Source of the DNA: G965213525 sp965213525
Lineage (GTDB): Bacteria; Actinomycetota; Acidimicrobiia; Acidimicrobiales; Poriferisodalaceae
Reading direction: 5' to 3'
Assembly (NCBI GenBank): GCA_965213525.1
Contig: OZ243889.1
Span: 1,178,001 to 1,242,000 of the forward strand
DNA: 64,000 bases
This document shows positions 34,183 through 42,224 of the stretch, one piece after another. The notes below the pieces were generated by a model that saw only the letters and a program-made list of their open reading frames with translations, did no database searches and was not told the DNA's origin. Position 1 is the first letter of the stretch. The number at the start of each line of letters is the position of its first letter. A program made the translations under genes and the position numbers.

Positions 34183-34713
34183 TCAGGTGGCAGCCGCCTC
34201 GTCCTGGCGAGCGGCCATCCACTCGGCGGTGGCGTCGCGCATCTTGAACCCGTCGTAGCCGATGCGCTGGGTGGGCGTCACCGCCAGGACGACCCGTCGG
34301 GGCGAGTCCAAGAAGTCGACGAAGGGCTCGACCATCTGGGGCCGGCGGCGGCCGTACAGCGCCTCGGCGAGACGGGGGTACATGTAGTCCTTGGACTCAC
34401 GATCCTCGAGCACCTCGCAGGTGCCCTTGTAGGTGACGGTGCGACCGGCCCGGATGTCGGTGCCCGCCGAGGTGACACAGATCGCCACGCGGGGGTCGCG
34501 GCGCACGGCCGGCACCCGCGCCCGCTGGCGCGACGCCGTGAGCCAGAACCTGCCGTCGTCGAAGAAGTAGCTCATGATCACCCCGACGGGCCACCCCTCC
34601 TTGTTCGACCACATGAACGTGCACTCGTTCTGCTGGTCCAACAGCTCTCGCTCGTCGTCGTCGTCGAGGGTGTAGACGGTGACGTCCTCGTAGTTCTCCG
34701 GGTGCTCGGCCAT
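34183..34713 (-). CDS. Pyridoxamine-phosphate-oxidase-like flavin (FMN/F420) protein
   Basis: A 176-residue split-barrel flavin protein of the PPOX group. Typical features: CTFMWSNKEGWPVGVIMSYF at the first strands, FWLTASRQRARVPAV, and VAICVTSAG. Closely parallels the protein at 54572 (same order and spacing), so the two are paralogues. GGGGGGAGC precedes the ATG. The reading frame runs 1.6 kb further upstream on the antisense of three genes; that extension is not real. Confidence 0.82.
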   Translation of the reverse strand: MAEHPENYEDVTVYTLDDDDERELLDQQNECTFMWSNKEGWPVGVIMSYFFDDGRFWLTASRQRARVPAVRRDPRVAICVTSAGTDIRAGRTVTYKGTCEVLEDRESKDYMYPRLAEALYGRRRPQMVEPFVDFLDSPRRVVLAVTPTQRIGYDGFKMRDATAEWMAARQDEAAAT

Positions 34714-34787
34714 GTCCGCTCCCCCTGCATCGACCGCATGATCAGACTGGCGGCCGCAGCGTAGGCCGTCACCCCGCCCCCTGGGCG

Positions 34788-34807
34788 TACACCTCGAGGT
34801 GTATGAT
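34788..34807 (+). promoter_or_regulatory. vapBC promoter with palindromic operator
   Basis: A perfect 16-bp palindrome TACACCTCGAGGTGTA (34788-34803) overlaps a good -10 box TATGAT (34802-34807). Six bases later comes the vapB ATG, so the transcript probably starts at or next to the start codon (leaderless). VapB-VapC complexes repress their own promoter through such palindromes. Confidence 0.7.
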
Positions 34808-34813
34808 GTGTAG

Positions 34814-35047
34814 ATGGGCCGGACCAACATCGAGATCGACGACGAGCTGATCGAACGGGTGATGACCGGCTTTGGGTTGCGCACCAAGCGAGAGGCCGTC
34901 CACCTGGCCCTGGAACGACTGGCGGGTGGAGGACCGATGGACGTGGCCGAGCAGCTGACGATCGAGGGCGTGGGCTGGGACGGAGACCTCGACGACATGC
35001 GCCGCACGAGCGCCGCCGCCGGCCCCGGTGCCGATGCTGCTGGTTGA
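34814..35047 (+). CDS. vapB: VapB-type antitoxin
   Basis: A 77-residue antitoxin: ribbon-helix-helix DNA-binding N-terminus (TNIEIDDELIERVMTGFGLRT, then KREAVHLALERLAG) and an acidic, flexible C-terminus (VGWDGDLDDMRR) that would wrap the toxin. It is directly followed, with 20 bases overlap, by a PIN-domain toxin. Palindrome and -10 lie just upstream. Confidence 0.9.
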   Translation: MGRTNIEIDDELIERVMTGFGLRTKREAVHLALERLAGGGPMDVAEQLTIEGVGWDGDLDDMRRTSAAAGPGADAAG

Positions 35048-35447
35048 CACATCGGCCTGGATCGAGTTCCTCCGGGCGACCGGGAGCCGCCAGCACCTCC
35101 ACCTCCGTGACACGATCGCCGCCCGAGAGGCCGTCGTGATCGACCCGGTCCTGATGGAGGTGATGGCCGGCAGCCGACCGGGAGCCGTCGAGCAGACACG
35201 CCGCCTGCTGGACGCCCAACGTCGGGAAGCCCTCGTCCCCAGGATCGACTGGTTGGGCGGAGCCACCATCTTCCGAGAGCTCCGCCGCAGCGGGGTGACC
35301 GTCCGCTCGCCGATCGACGCCGTGATCGCCGCGGTGGCGATCCGCACCGGTCTGGCGGTGCTGCACCGCGACCGCGACTTCGACGCGATCGCGGCCCACA
35401 CCGAGCTGCAGGTCGTGCCCTCCGACGACGGCGCCGACGATCCGTGA
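35028..35447 (+). CDS. vapC: VapC-type PIN-domain toxin
   Basis: A 139-residue RNase of the PIN fold. The acidic active site is complete: D7 (LLVDTSAW), E44 (LMEVMAG), D97 (SPIDAVIA) and D115/D117 (HRDRDFD). It would cleave tRNA or rRNA when free of VapB. GTG at 35028, or ATG two codons later, both inside the end of vapB. Confidence 0.92.
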   Translation: MPMLLVDTSAWIEFLRATGSRQHLHLRDTIAAREAVVIDPVLMEVMAGSRPGAVEQTRRLLDAQRREALVPRIDWLGGATIFRELRRSGVTVRSPIDAVIAAVAIRTGLAVLHRDRDFDAIAAHTELQVVPSDDGADDP

Positions 35448-35547
35448 TCGATCCGGCGGCGTCGGCACCGGGCCGAATTGATCGCCCGGTCAGATCGATG
35501 CGCCACCGCCTAGGCTCTTCGATCACGCGAACCCGGGGGGACGCTCG

Positions 35548-36075
35548 ATGACGACGTTGGGGACCTATCCGCTCTTCCAGCACGCCTACCTGGTCAACGA
35601 CCTGGAGAAGGCGATCCACGGCTGGAACGACCTGTTCGGCGCCGGACCGTTCGTGGTGACCGAGCACCACAAGACCGACACGTTCACGTACCGGGGCACC
35701 GACGCCGAGGCCGATGTGTCCTACGCCTTCGGCTACCTCGGTGACCTGATGATCCAGTTCATCGTCCAACACGACGACACGCCGTCGATCTACCGGGACA
35801 TGTTCAGCGCCGGCGAGGAGGGCTTCCACCACGTCGGTGTGCTCGTCCACGACTTCGACGACGAGCGCCGCCGCCTGCTCGACGCGGGCTTCGTCGCCGC
35901 CTGTGAGCTCCACGCCGACCGGGTCGATGCGTCGTACTTCGACACGCGGGCGGTCAACGGCTGCTTCACCGAGATCCACGGCGACCCGCCCCACATCCTC
36001 GGTGCGTTCGCCACCTGGAAGCGGGCCCACGAGCTGATGCGACCGGGTGACCCGACGATCATGACCCGTCCTTGA
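35548..36075 (+). CDS. VOC (glyoxalase/dioxygenase-fold) protein
   Basis: A 175-residue protein with two beta-alpha-beta-beta-beta modules of the VOC fold: FQHAYLVNDLEKAIHGW (first metal-site His), IQFIVQHDD, GFHHVGVLVHDF and a metal-type FTEIHGDPP. This is the layout of glyoxalase I/extradiol-dioxygenase/epimerase relatives. GGGGGGACG upstream of the ATG. It precedes the P450 (3) gene by 76 bases and probably shares its pathway. Confidence 0.82.
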   Translation: MTTLGTYPLFQHAYLVNDLEKAIHGWNDLFGAGPFVVTEHHKTDTFTYRGTDAEADVSYAFGYLGDLMIQFIVQHDDTPSIYRDMFSAGEEGFHHVGVLVHDFDDERRRLLDAGFVAACELHADRVDASYFDTRAVNGCFTEIHGDPPHILGAFATWKRAHELMRPGDPTIMTRP

Positions 36076-36151
36076 GCCACGTCGGGCCTTTCGTCCAGCC
36101 CAGCCACGCCCGGCCCGTGAACGCCGCACCGCCCATCCACGGGGGAGCCCC

Positions 36152-37606
36152 ATGACCACCACCGACCCGCTGCTCGACGCCATCGAGGAGGTGTGGGCCG
36201 TCGACGACGAACCGGGCGCCCAGCGGCGCTTCCCCCACATGCCCCTGGGCGAGGCGGTCGACATGGGCCACGCTGGCGACGGCACCCCGCTGGTCGACCC
36301 GCGCATCTTCGACTCGTCGGAGTTCCGGCGCAACCCGTACCCCTACTACCGGATCCTGCGCGACCACCACCCCGTGTTCCACGACCGGCTGCACAACTCG
36401 TTCCACGTCACCCGCTACGCCGACGTGACCGACTGCTACATGGACGAGGCCGGCTTCAACACCATCCCCAAGGGCAGCTCCTCGGGTGTGCTCGGCAACA
36501 CCCAGCTCGAGCTCAGCGGCATCGAGCACCATCGGCGGCGCAACGTCTATGGACGTCACCTCGTCGGCAAGGCCCTCAACCTGCGCGTCGGGGCGATCCG
36601 TCAGATGGCCGCCGAGATGATCGAGACCTTCGCCGGGCCAGCCCCGGCAAGCTGGGTGGAGATCGACGCCACCACGGGGCGACGGACCGTGGAGCTGGCC
36701 CGGGCGTTCGCCAACGAGTTCCCCATCAGGGTCGTGTGCCAGGTGCTCGGCATCCCCGACGATGCCCGTGACCAGTTCTACTACTGGTACTCGTCGATGA
36801 TGCGTGGCCTCGGCGGCTCAGAGACCCACCAGCAGGGGCTGGAGGCGCGCCAGGACCTCGAGGACTACGTCGCGGGCCTCGTCGAGCGGCGCCGGCGCGA
36901 GCCCGGGTACCTCCTCGACGACGACGGCGAGATCGTCTGCAAGGACATCACGACCGAGCTGTGCGAGGCCGTCATCGACGGCGGGGTGATGTCGACCGAG
37001 GAGATCACCTCCAACATCGCGCTCATCGTCGGCGGCGGGGGCGAGACGACCCGGGGGGCGATCCTCAACATGTGGTACCTGCTACTGCAGCACCCCGAGC
37101 AGCTGGCGGCGGTGCAGGCGGGCGAGGTCAGCTGGGACACCGCCTTCCACGAGACGCTGCGCCACTCGACCCCCATCGGGGGACAGCCCCGCCACAACAG
37201 CTTCGAGATCGACCTGCACGGGGTCACGATCCCCGCGGGCTCGCTGCTCAACATGGTGGACGTGTCGGCCAACCACGACGACCGGGTCTTCGCCGACCCC
37301 GAGCGCTTCGACGTGTTCCGTAGCGACCTGTACAGCGGCAAGATCCGTCGGGCTGGCTACGACGACGGCGCACGGTCGAGCCACATGGCGTTCGGCGTCG
37401 GACCCCACCTGTGCCCGGGGGCGTGGATCTCCCAGCAGGAGTCGGTGGTCGGCTCCGAGATGCTGAGCGCCCACCTCACCGATCCCGAGATCGTCGTCGA
37501 GCGGATGCCCCGTGACGACGTCGACGGCGACTCCCTGGCCCCGATCGGTCTGGGCTCGATCGCCGAGCTGTGGATCTCGTTCGTGCCGACCGGTCAGAAG
37601 GCGTGA
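36152..37606 (+). CDS. Cytochrome P450 (3)
   Basis: A 484-residue P450, longer than the others because of an N-terminal extension and a longer G-H region. Heme loop MAFGVGPHLCPGAWIS with axial C421, I-helix LIVGGGGETTRGAI, K-helix ETLR. GGGGGAGCCCC precedes the ATG. The stop overlaps the start of the heme-loop-less P450 homologue (GTGA), so the two are translated together. Confidence 0.92.
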   Translation: MTTTDPLLDAIEEVWAVDDEPGAQRRFPHMPLGEAVDMGHAGDGTPLVDPRIFDSSEFRRNPYPYYRILRDHHPVFHDRLHNSFHVTRYADVTDCYMDEAGFNTIPKGSSSGVLGNTQLELSGIEHHRRRNVYGRHLVGKALNLRVGAIRQMAAEMIETFAGPAPASWVEIDATTGRRTVELARAFANEFPIRVVCQVLGIPDDARDQFYYWYSSMMRGLGGSETHQQGLEARQDLEDYVAGLVERRRREPGYLLDDDGEIVCKDITTELCEAVIDGGVMSTEEITSNIALIVGGGGETTRGAILNMWYLLLQHPEQLAAVQAGEVSWDTAFHETLRHSTPIGGQPRHNSFEIDLHGVTIPAGSLLNMVDVSANHDDRVFADPERFDVFRSDLYSGKIRRAGYDDGARSSHMAFGVGPHLCPGAWISQQESVVGSEMLSAHLTDPEIVVERMPRDDVDGDSLAPIGLGSIAELWISFVPTGQKA

Positions 37607-38916
37607 CCGGCACGCTCACCGACGCCCAGGAGCGCAGCGCGCCACCCCGGGAGGTCGACCCGAGCGGGCACCGGAGCTATGAGATCTACCTGCGAGAACG
37701 GGTCGGCGAGTCGACCGCGCCGATCAAGCCCCGCCAGCTGATCTCCGCTGAGTTCCTCCGCGACCCGTTCCCCGTCCTGGCGACGCTGAGAGACCACGCC
37801 CCCTGCTATCGGGACTGGCTCGGCAACGCCTTCTGGGTGACCCGCTACGACGACGTGACCTCGATGCTCGTCGACGACGGCAACTGCGAGACCCGCACCA
37901 AGCGCTGGGCCATGGGTCTCGCCCACCGGGGCCGCGACCTGCGCCGCGACCTGCCGGTGACCCGGGCGTGGACCGAACGGGTGGACGGCCACCTCGGGGC
38001 GATCGTCGACCGGGTGGTGGGCTCCACCGTCGACGCGCAGCACCCCGACGTGGCCCGTCACCTCGCTGCCCGCCTGCCCGTCGAGTTGCTGGGCGCCGCC
38101 GTGGACGTGGCCGCGTCCGAGCTCCCCGTCTTCGCCTCCCGCTACCTGACGATGCAGCGGGGTGCCGGCTGGGACCCCGCCGCCCGCCGTGACGGCGTCG
38201 AGGCGTTCGAGACCCTGGCCGCCCAGCTCGACCCGCTCGTCGAGGCACGCAGAGCCGACCCGGGTGATGACCTCGTCTCGGCCATCGCCTCCCTCGAGCT
38301 CGACGGCCCGCGCGCCACCGGCGTCGACGTGGCGGCGACGCTGCTCGAGGGCGATCACGAGACCCTCCACGGCGGGCTCGCCAACCTGTGGGCCCTGTTG
38401 CTCACCCACCCCGAGGCGCTCGAGCGGGTTCGCGACGATCGACGCTTCGTGGGCATCGCCTGGCTGGAAGCGCTGCGGCACTCGCCGCCGGTGCTCGCCG
38501 GGCATCGGTACACCCGCCACGAGGTCGAGCGCTTCGGGCGGTTGCTGCCGGCAGGGGCGCTCGTGATCTGCTCGGCGGCGGCAGCCAACCGCGACCCTGC
38601 GGTGTTCGCCGAGCCCGACCGCTTCGATCTCGACCGGGGGGACCTCACCCACCGCGAGGCCCGAGGGCAGCACCGGGCCGATGGGTTGGCGTCGGGCGTG
38701 TCGGTGGGCACCGGGCCGCCGTCGCGCTTCCCCGCCGACCCCAAGGATCGGCCCCGCTCGGCGTGGGCGCTCACGCGCGACGTCGCCGTCGCTGCCACCT
38801 CGGCGCTGCTGGACGCCGCGCCGCGACTGGCGCTGGTCCCGGGCGCCGAACCCGACCTCAGATCGCTGCGCCTCGGCGAGATGCGCACCTGCTGGTCGCT
38901 GCCGGTGACGGTCTGA
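37603..38916 (+). CDS. P450-fold protein lacking the heme-ligand cysteine
   Basis: A 437-residue P450 homologue. The fold is easy to follow: WVTRYDDVTSML in the B-helix area, an I-helix LLEGDHETLHGG, the K-helix EALR (ExxR), the meander AAANRDPAVFAEPDRFDLDR. Where the heme loop FGTGPHxCxG belongs the sequence is V368-G-T-G-P-P-S-R-F-P: the His is P373, the axial Cys is R375, the last Gly is P377. Other frames do not supply a Cys motif, so this is substitution and not a frameshift. EryCII, DesVIII and DnrQ are known Cys-less P450 homologues that activate a glycosyltransferase. A partner role for the upstream P450 is inferred. Confidence 0.85.
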   Translation: MTGTLTDAQERSAPPREVDPSGHRSYEIYLRERVGESTAPIKPRQLISAEFLRDPFPVLATLRDHAPCYRDWLGNAFWVTRYDDVTSMLVDDGNCETRTKRWAMGLAHRGRDLRRDLPVTRAWTERVDGHLGAIVDRVVGSTVDAQHPDVARHLAARLPVELLGAAVDVAASELPVFASRYLTMQRGAGWDPAARRDGVEAFETLAAQLDPLVEARRADPGDDLVSAIASLELDGPRATGVDVAATLLEGDHETLHGGLANLWALLLTHPEALERVRDDRRFVGIAWLEALRHSPPVLAGHRYTRHEVERFGRLLPAGALVICSAAAANRDPAVFAEPDRFDLDRGDLTHREARGQHRADGLASGVSVGTGPPSRFPADPKDRPRSAWALTRDVAVAATSALLDAAPRLALVPGAEPDLRSLRLGEMRTCWSLPVTV

Positions 38917-38930
38917 CAGGCCGGCCGCAT

Positions 38931-38952
38931 CGAACCGGCCGCACCCGGTTCG
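38931..38952. terminator. Convergent-gene terminator hairpin
   Basis: CGAACCGG, loop CCGCAC, CCGGTTCG: a perfect 8-bp stem between the P450-like gene and the converging SDR, in a gap of only 37 bases. A terminator is the likely role; no U-run follows. Confidence 0.5.
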
Positions 38953-38953
38953 G

Positions 38954-39754
38954 TCAGGTCTGGTCGGCGATGGCGTCGATCTCGGCTCGGCTGACCTCAA
39001 GGGGCGCCCGGGACAGCCCGAACAGCGTCACCCGTCCGGTCGGGCCGTCGGGCCCCTGGGCGATCACGTTGTTGACGGCTCGGGCGACGTCCGCAGGCCG
39101 CATGGCGATGCGGGCCAGGTCGGCGTCGACGCCCCGCAGCATCGGTGTGTCGGTCGCTCCGAAGCTGAGCCCGTTGACCCGGATGCCGAACGGACCGAGC
39201 TCGCGCGCCCAGGTCTCGGTCAGTCGCCACAGCGCGAACTTGGCCCCGTCGTACCCGGTGGCCGCCGGCAGGTGCAGGTGGTGACCCTCGTGGACGTGAT
39301 CGGTGAGCAGGTTGACGATGTCGCCGCCACTCCCGGCGCCGGCATCGGCTCGGGCCCGCACGTGCGCCACGACGGCGGCGGCGCAGGCGAAGCTGCCGAC
39401 CGCGGTGACCTCGAGGGAGCGGCGGTAGTTCGCCACCTGGGTGTCGTACCCGCCGGCGGTGAGCGAGGTGTCGACCCACAGCGCAGCGTTGTTCACCAGG
39501 ATCGTCGGGGTGCCCAACCGAGCGGCGACCTCGTCGATCGCCGAGTGCACGGCGTCAGGGTCAGCGACGTCACAGGTCACCGCCAGCGCTCGCCCGCCGA
39601 CAGCGGACACCTCCTGGGCGGTGACGTCGTTGCCGCCTGCGTCGATGTCGAGGCTGGCCACGTCGGCCCCGGCCTCGGCGAGGGCGACGCAGACCGCCCG
39701 CCCGATGCCATCGGCGCCGCCGGTGACCACGGCCACCCGTCCCCTCGCGCTCAT
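38954..39754 (-). CDS. Short-chain dehydrogenase/reductase
   Basis: SDR of 266 residues with VTGGADGIG, VNNAA, and YDGAK as the catalytic pair. The serine normally found 13 residues before the Tyr is not clear (the segment reads NLLTDHVHEGHHLHLP), which is unusual and may alter activity. GAAGGGGGACGCG sits before the ATG. A 56-residue upstream extension of the frame is proline-rich and antisense to the next P450. Substrate not known. Confidence 0.85.
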   Translation of the reverse strand: MSARGRVAVVTGGADGIGRAVCVALAEAGADVASLDIDAGGNDVTAQEVSAVGGRALAVTCDVADPDAVHSAIDEVAARLGTPTILVNNAALWVDTSLTAGGYDTQVANYRRSLEVTAVGSFACAAAVVAHVRARADAGAGSGGDIVNLLTDHVHEGHHLHLPAATGYDGAKFALWRLTETWARELGPFGIRVNGLSFGATDTPMLRGVDADLARIAMRPADVARAVNNVIAQGPDGPTGRVTLFGLSRAPLEVSRAEIDAIADQT

Positions 39755-39893
39755 CGCGTCCCCCTTCGTGCCCGGTCGCCGTTCTACTCCGGCGGCAGGG
39801 GTCAGACCGGAGCTACGGTCGTGCGCAGCGGCCCCGCACCCGGGGGCGACGGGCGCCTGGCTTCGGTCCGGACCAGCACCGAGAGGAACACCG

Positions 39894-41120
39894 GTGGTCA
39901 ACACCTCGCCCCAGGCGCACACGTCGGACCCGTCGGTGCCTGATCCCTGTGCGGTGAGCTACGACCCCATGTCCCCCGAGGTGCTGGCCGACCCCTTCGA
40001 CGCCTACGCCGAGCTGCACGAGCGCTGCCCGGTGCACCGCCAAGATCTCGGCGGAGGCGAGGCCCTCTGGACCGCGGCCCGCCACGCCGACGTCGCCCTG
40101 GTGGCCCGTGACCACGAGCGCTTCACCGCCGTCACCGGCCAGGGGCCCCGCCCCACCCCCCGGGTGGCGCTGTTCGACGACCCGCCCGGACACACCCGGC
40201 TGCGGCGGGTCGTGCAGGCCGCGTTCGGGCCCCGTCGCATCGAGGCGCTCGGGGCGCCGATCGCCACGCTGACCGACGAGCTCCTCGACGCGGTCGCCGA
40301 CGCCGACGTGTGGGATCTGCACGACGCGCTCGCCGAACCCCTCGCGGTCATCGTGATCGCCCGCGTGCTCGGCGTGCCCGAATCGGAGCGGGCGATCTTC
40401 AAGCACTGGTCCGACGAGGTGCTCGCCGGGTTCAACGACCCGGCTCGTGGCACCGCCGAGCGGCGCGCCCTGCAGGACTTCTTCACCGATGAGGTGCAGC
40501 GGCGACGCCAGGCCACCGACCCGCCCGACGACCTGACCACGGTGCTGTCGCTCACCGCGGATGACGGCGGCGAGCTGCTCGACATGGGCGAGCTGTGGTC
40601 CATCCTCGTCCAGTTGCTGATCGGCGGGAACGAGACGACGACCTCGCTCATCACCAACCTCGTCTGGCGCCTGCTCGAGCGGCGGACGCTGTTCGAGGCG
40701 GTGTGCGCCGACCCCGCCCTCGTGCCGGTCGCCGTCGAGGAGTCGCTGCGCCACGACCCGCCCGTGCTCGGCCTGTACCGCCAGGCATCGGGTGACCAGC
40801 AGCTGTCCGGCGTCGAGGTGCCCGATCGCAGCCGGGTGATGATGTGCTACGGCGCGGCCAACCGCGACCCGACGGTGTTCGACACCCCGGCGGAGTTCCG
40901 GCTCGACCGTGACCCGGCGGAGCTGCGCTCGCACCTGGCCTTCGGCGCGGGGCCGCACCTGTGCGTCGGCGCCGCCCTCGCCCGCCTCGAAGCACGCGTG
41001 GCGCTCGGCCGGCTCACCGAGCGGTTCGGAGACCTGTGCCTCGGCGAGCATCACGGGCGCATCGAGACCTACCTGCTGTGGGGACGGCGCCCCCTGGAGG
41101 TGCGTCGTGGGCTCGACTGA
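39894..41120 (+). CDS. Cytochrome P450 (4)
   Basis: P450 of 408 residues. Heme loop AFGAGPHLCVGAALARLE with axial C357, I-helix LIGGNETTTSLITN, K-helix EESLR. The GTG has GAGAGGA six bases upstream. Similar in several stretches to P450 (1) at 25363, suggesting duplication. It runs into the CMD-like gene by 14 bases of overlap and through it into the selenoprotein candidate, so all three are probably one transcript and one pathway. Confidence 0.93.
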   Translation: MVNTSPQAHTSDPSVPDPCAVSYDPMSPEVLADPFDAYAELHERCPVHRQDLGGGEALWTAARHADVALVARDHERFTAVTGQGPRPTPRVALFDDPPGHTRLRRVVQAAFGPRRIEALGAPIATLTDELLDAVADADVWDLHDALAEPLAVIVIARVLGVPESERAIFKHWSDEVLAGFNDPARGTAERRALQDFFTDEVQRRRQATDPPDDLTTVLSLTADDGGELLDMGELWSILVQLLIGGNETTTSLITNLVWRLLERRTLFEAVCADPALVPVAVEESLRHDPPVLGLYRQASGDQQLSGVEVPDRSRVMMCYGAANRDPTVFDTPAEFRLDRDPAELRSHLAFGAGPHLCVGAALARLEARVALGRLTERFGDLCLGEHHGRIETYLLWGRRPLEVRRGLD

Positions 41121-41652
41121 CCGCGCCGCCCTCGCCCAGCCCCTCGCCGACCCGGCCGGCACCGACGCCGTCATCGCCGGGGTCCTCCAGGGACTGCCCG
41201 ACGTGGACCGCGCCCTGGACGAGGTCCGCCAGGCGGCCTGGCAGGCGACCGACCCCCGGCTGCTCGAGCTGTGCCGGCTGCGGATCGCCCAGCTGCTCGA
41301 CTGCGCCGCCGAGGCCGAGGTCCGCACCCCCGGGCTCGATCTGGACGAGGCCACCATCGCCGAGCTGGCCGACTGGCCCCGCTCGGAGCGCTTCGACGAC
41401 GCCGACCGTGCGGTGCTGGCGCTGTGCGAGCAGTGGATCATCGACGTGGCCTCCCTCGACGACGCCACCACCCGGGCCGTCGCCGACGCGCTCGGTGACG
41501 ACGGACTCGTCGATCTCGTCGGCGCGCTGATCGTGGTCGAGCAACGTCAACGCCTCCGCCTCACCTGGGACCGGCTCGGCCTCTCCGCCACTGCCCTTGG
41601 CACCCAGGCCCCCGCAGCGTCCGTGACCCACCCACCCCCGGAGCGACGATGA
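41107..41652 (+). CDS. CMD/AhpD-like protein without CxxC
   Basis: A 181-residue carboxymuconolactone-decarboxylase-like protein. The helix holding the active-site motif reads ELCRLRIAQLLDCAAEAEVR: only the first cysteine (C66) of the CxxC is present; the second position is E69. Aligned with the next gene, C66 matches C53 and E69 matches the TGA (U56). The rest (DDADRAVLALCEQWIIDV) is typical of the CMD helix bundle. GTG start inside the end of the P450 gene. It probably pairs with the following protein, because CMD proteins form oligomers; this is inference. Confidence 0.72.
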   Translation: MGSTDRAALAQPLADPAGTDAVIAGVLQGLPDVDRALDEVRQAAWQATDPRLLELCRLRIAQLLDCAAEAEVRTPGLDLDEATIAELADWPRSERFDDADRAVLALCEQWIIDVASLDDATTRAVADALGDDGLVDLVGALIVVEQRQRLRLTWDRLGLSATALGTQAPAASVTHPPPERR

Positions 41653-42149
41653 CCGACCGCGCCCCCCGCATCGACCCCGCCACCCGTGGCGACCGCCGCC
41701 TGCGCCACGCCCACGGCAGCTACGCCGGTGCGGTCGTGCGGGCCGACGCCGTCGACCCGGTCACGACCGAGCTCGTGCGCCTGCGATGCGCCGATCACCA
41801 CGATTGCCACACCTGACAGAGCGTGCGCCTGGCGGTCGCCGGGCAGCGGGTGGTGGACGAGGCGACGGTCGAACGGGTTCGGGACCCCGCCGGCACCGGG
41901 CTGGACGAGCGGCACCGGGCGGCGCTGCGCCTCGCGGAGGCGGTGATGACCCAGCCCGGGGCGATCGACGACGACCTCGTCACCGAGCTCGGTCGTCACC
42001 TGAGCGCCGACGAGCTGGTCGAGCTGACCGTCGACGTCATGAAGTGGAACTACCAAAAGGTGGCCGTGGCGCTGGGCACCGACGCCGAGATCTCCACTGG
42101 CGAGCTGAGCGACCTGGTCTTTGACGCCGACGGCAACTGGGTTCGCTGA
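41649..42149 (+). CDS. CMD/AhpD-like selenoprotein candidate (in-frame TGA = Sec56)
   Basis: Read through one TGA (41814-41816) this is a 166-residue CMD/AhpD-like protein. Before the TGA: TRGDRRLRHAHGSYAGAVV and TTELVRLRCADHHDCHT; after it, in the same frame, QSVRLAVAG to NYQKVAVALGTD and NWVR. The TGA falls exactly where the second Cys of HDC-x-x-C is expected, giving C53-x-x-U56. A hairpin with a GGUC loop follows (next entry). The ATG overlaps the previous stop (ATGA) and has CGGAG upstream. The role would be thiol/selenol peroxide reduction or a related redox job. If the cell lacks Sec machinery the gene is broken by a nonsense change. Length and frame on both sides of the TGA look intact. 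Confidence 0.78.
41814..41844 (+). promoter_or_regulatory. Candidate bacterial SECIS element
   Basis: Directly after the TGA: stem GCCTGGC (41827-41833), tetraloop GGTC, stem GCCGGGC (41838-41844), six Watson-Crick pairs and one G-T. Counting the T of TGA as 1, the loop G-T is at 22-23; in E. coli fdhF the essential loop G-U is at 23-24 and the loop is also GGUC. There is a T at 17, matching the fdhF bulged U17, although here it can pair with G. SelB binding is inferred. Confidence 0.62.
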
Positions 42150-42184
42150 GATCCACGGCGCTGACGGCAACCGGGTTCGCTGAG
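42129..42184 (+). repeat. Duplicated 3' end of the CMD selenoprotein gene
   Basis: A 22-base segment ending in the last codons and stop (42129-42150) is repeated at 42163-42184 with one mismatch, period 34. The second copy is outside the gene. Just after it is a run of short repeats of GTCAGCGG type (42199-42228). Confidence 0.85.
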
Positions 42185-42224
42185 GGCCTGGGCCCCACGG
42201 TCAGCGGGTCAGCGGGTCAGCCGG

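Noticed and set aside
35478..35516. TTGATC and TAGGCT as a promoter for the VOC gene
   Set aside because: The spacing of 27 bases is too long for a sigma-70 type promoter.
34714..36333. Upstream extension of the PPOX frame to 716 codons
   Set aside because: Runs antisense through vapBC and the VOC gene; ribosome-binding site and family start are at 34713.
38690..38780. Frameshift or sequencing error destroying the P450 heme loop
   Set aside because: Neither other frame encodes a GxHxCxG-like motif here and the downstream frame is still P450-like.
41814..41816. TGA as a simple nonsense mutation making a pseudogene
   Set aside because: Not excluded, but its exact place on the redox Cys, the intact frame on both sides and the GGUC hairpin favour Sec.
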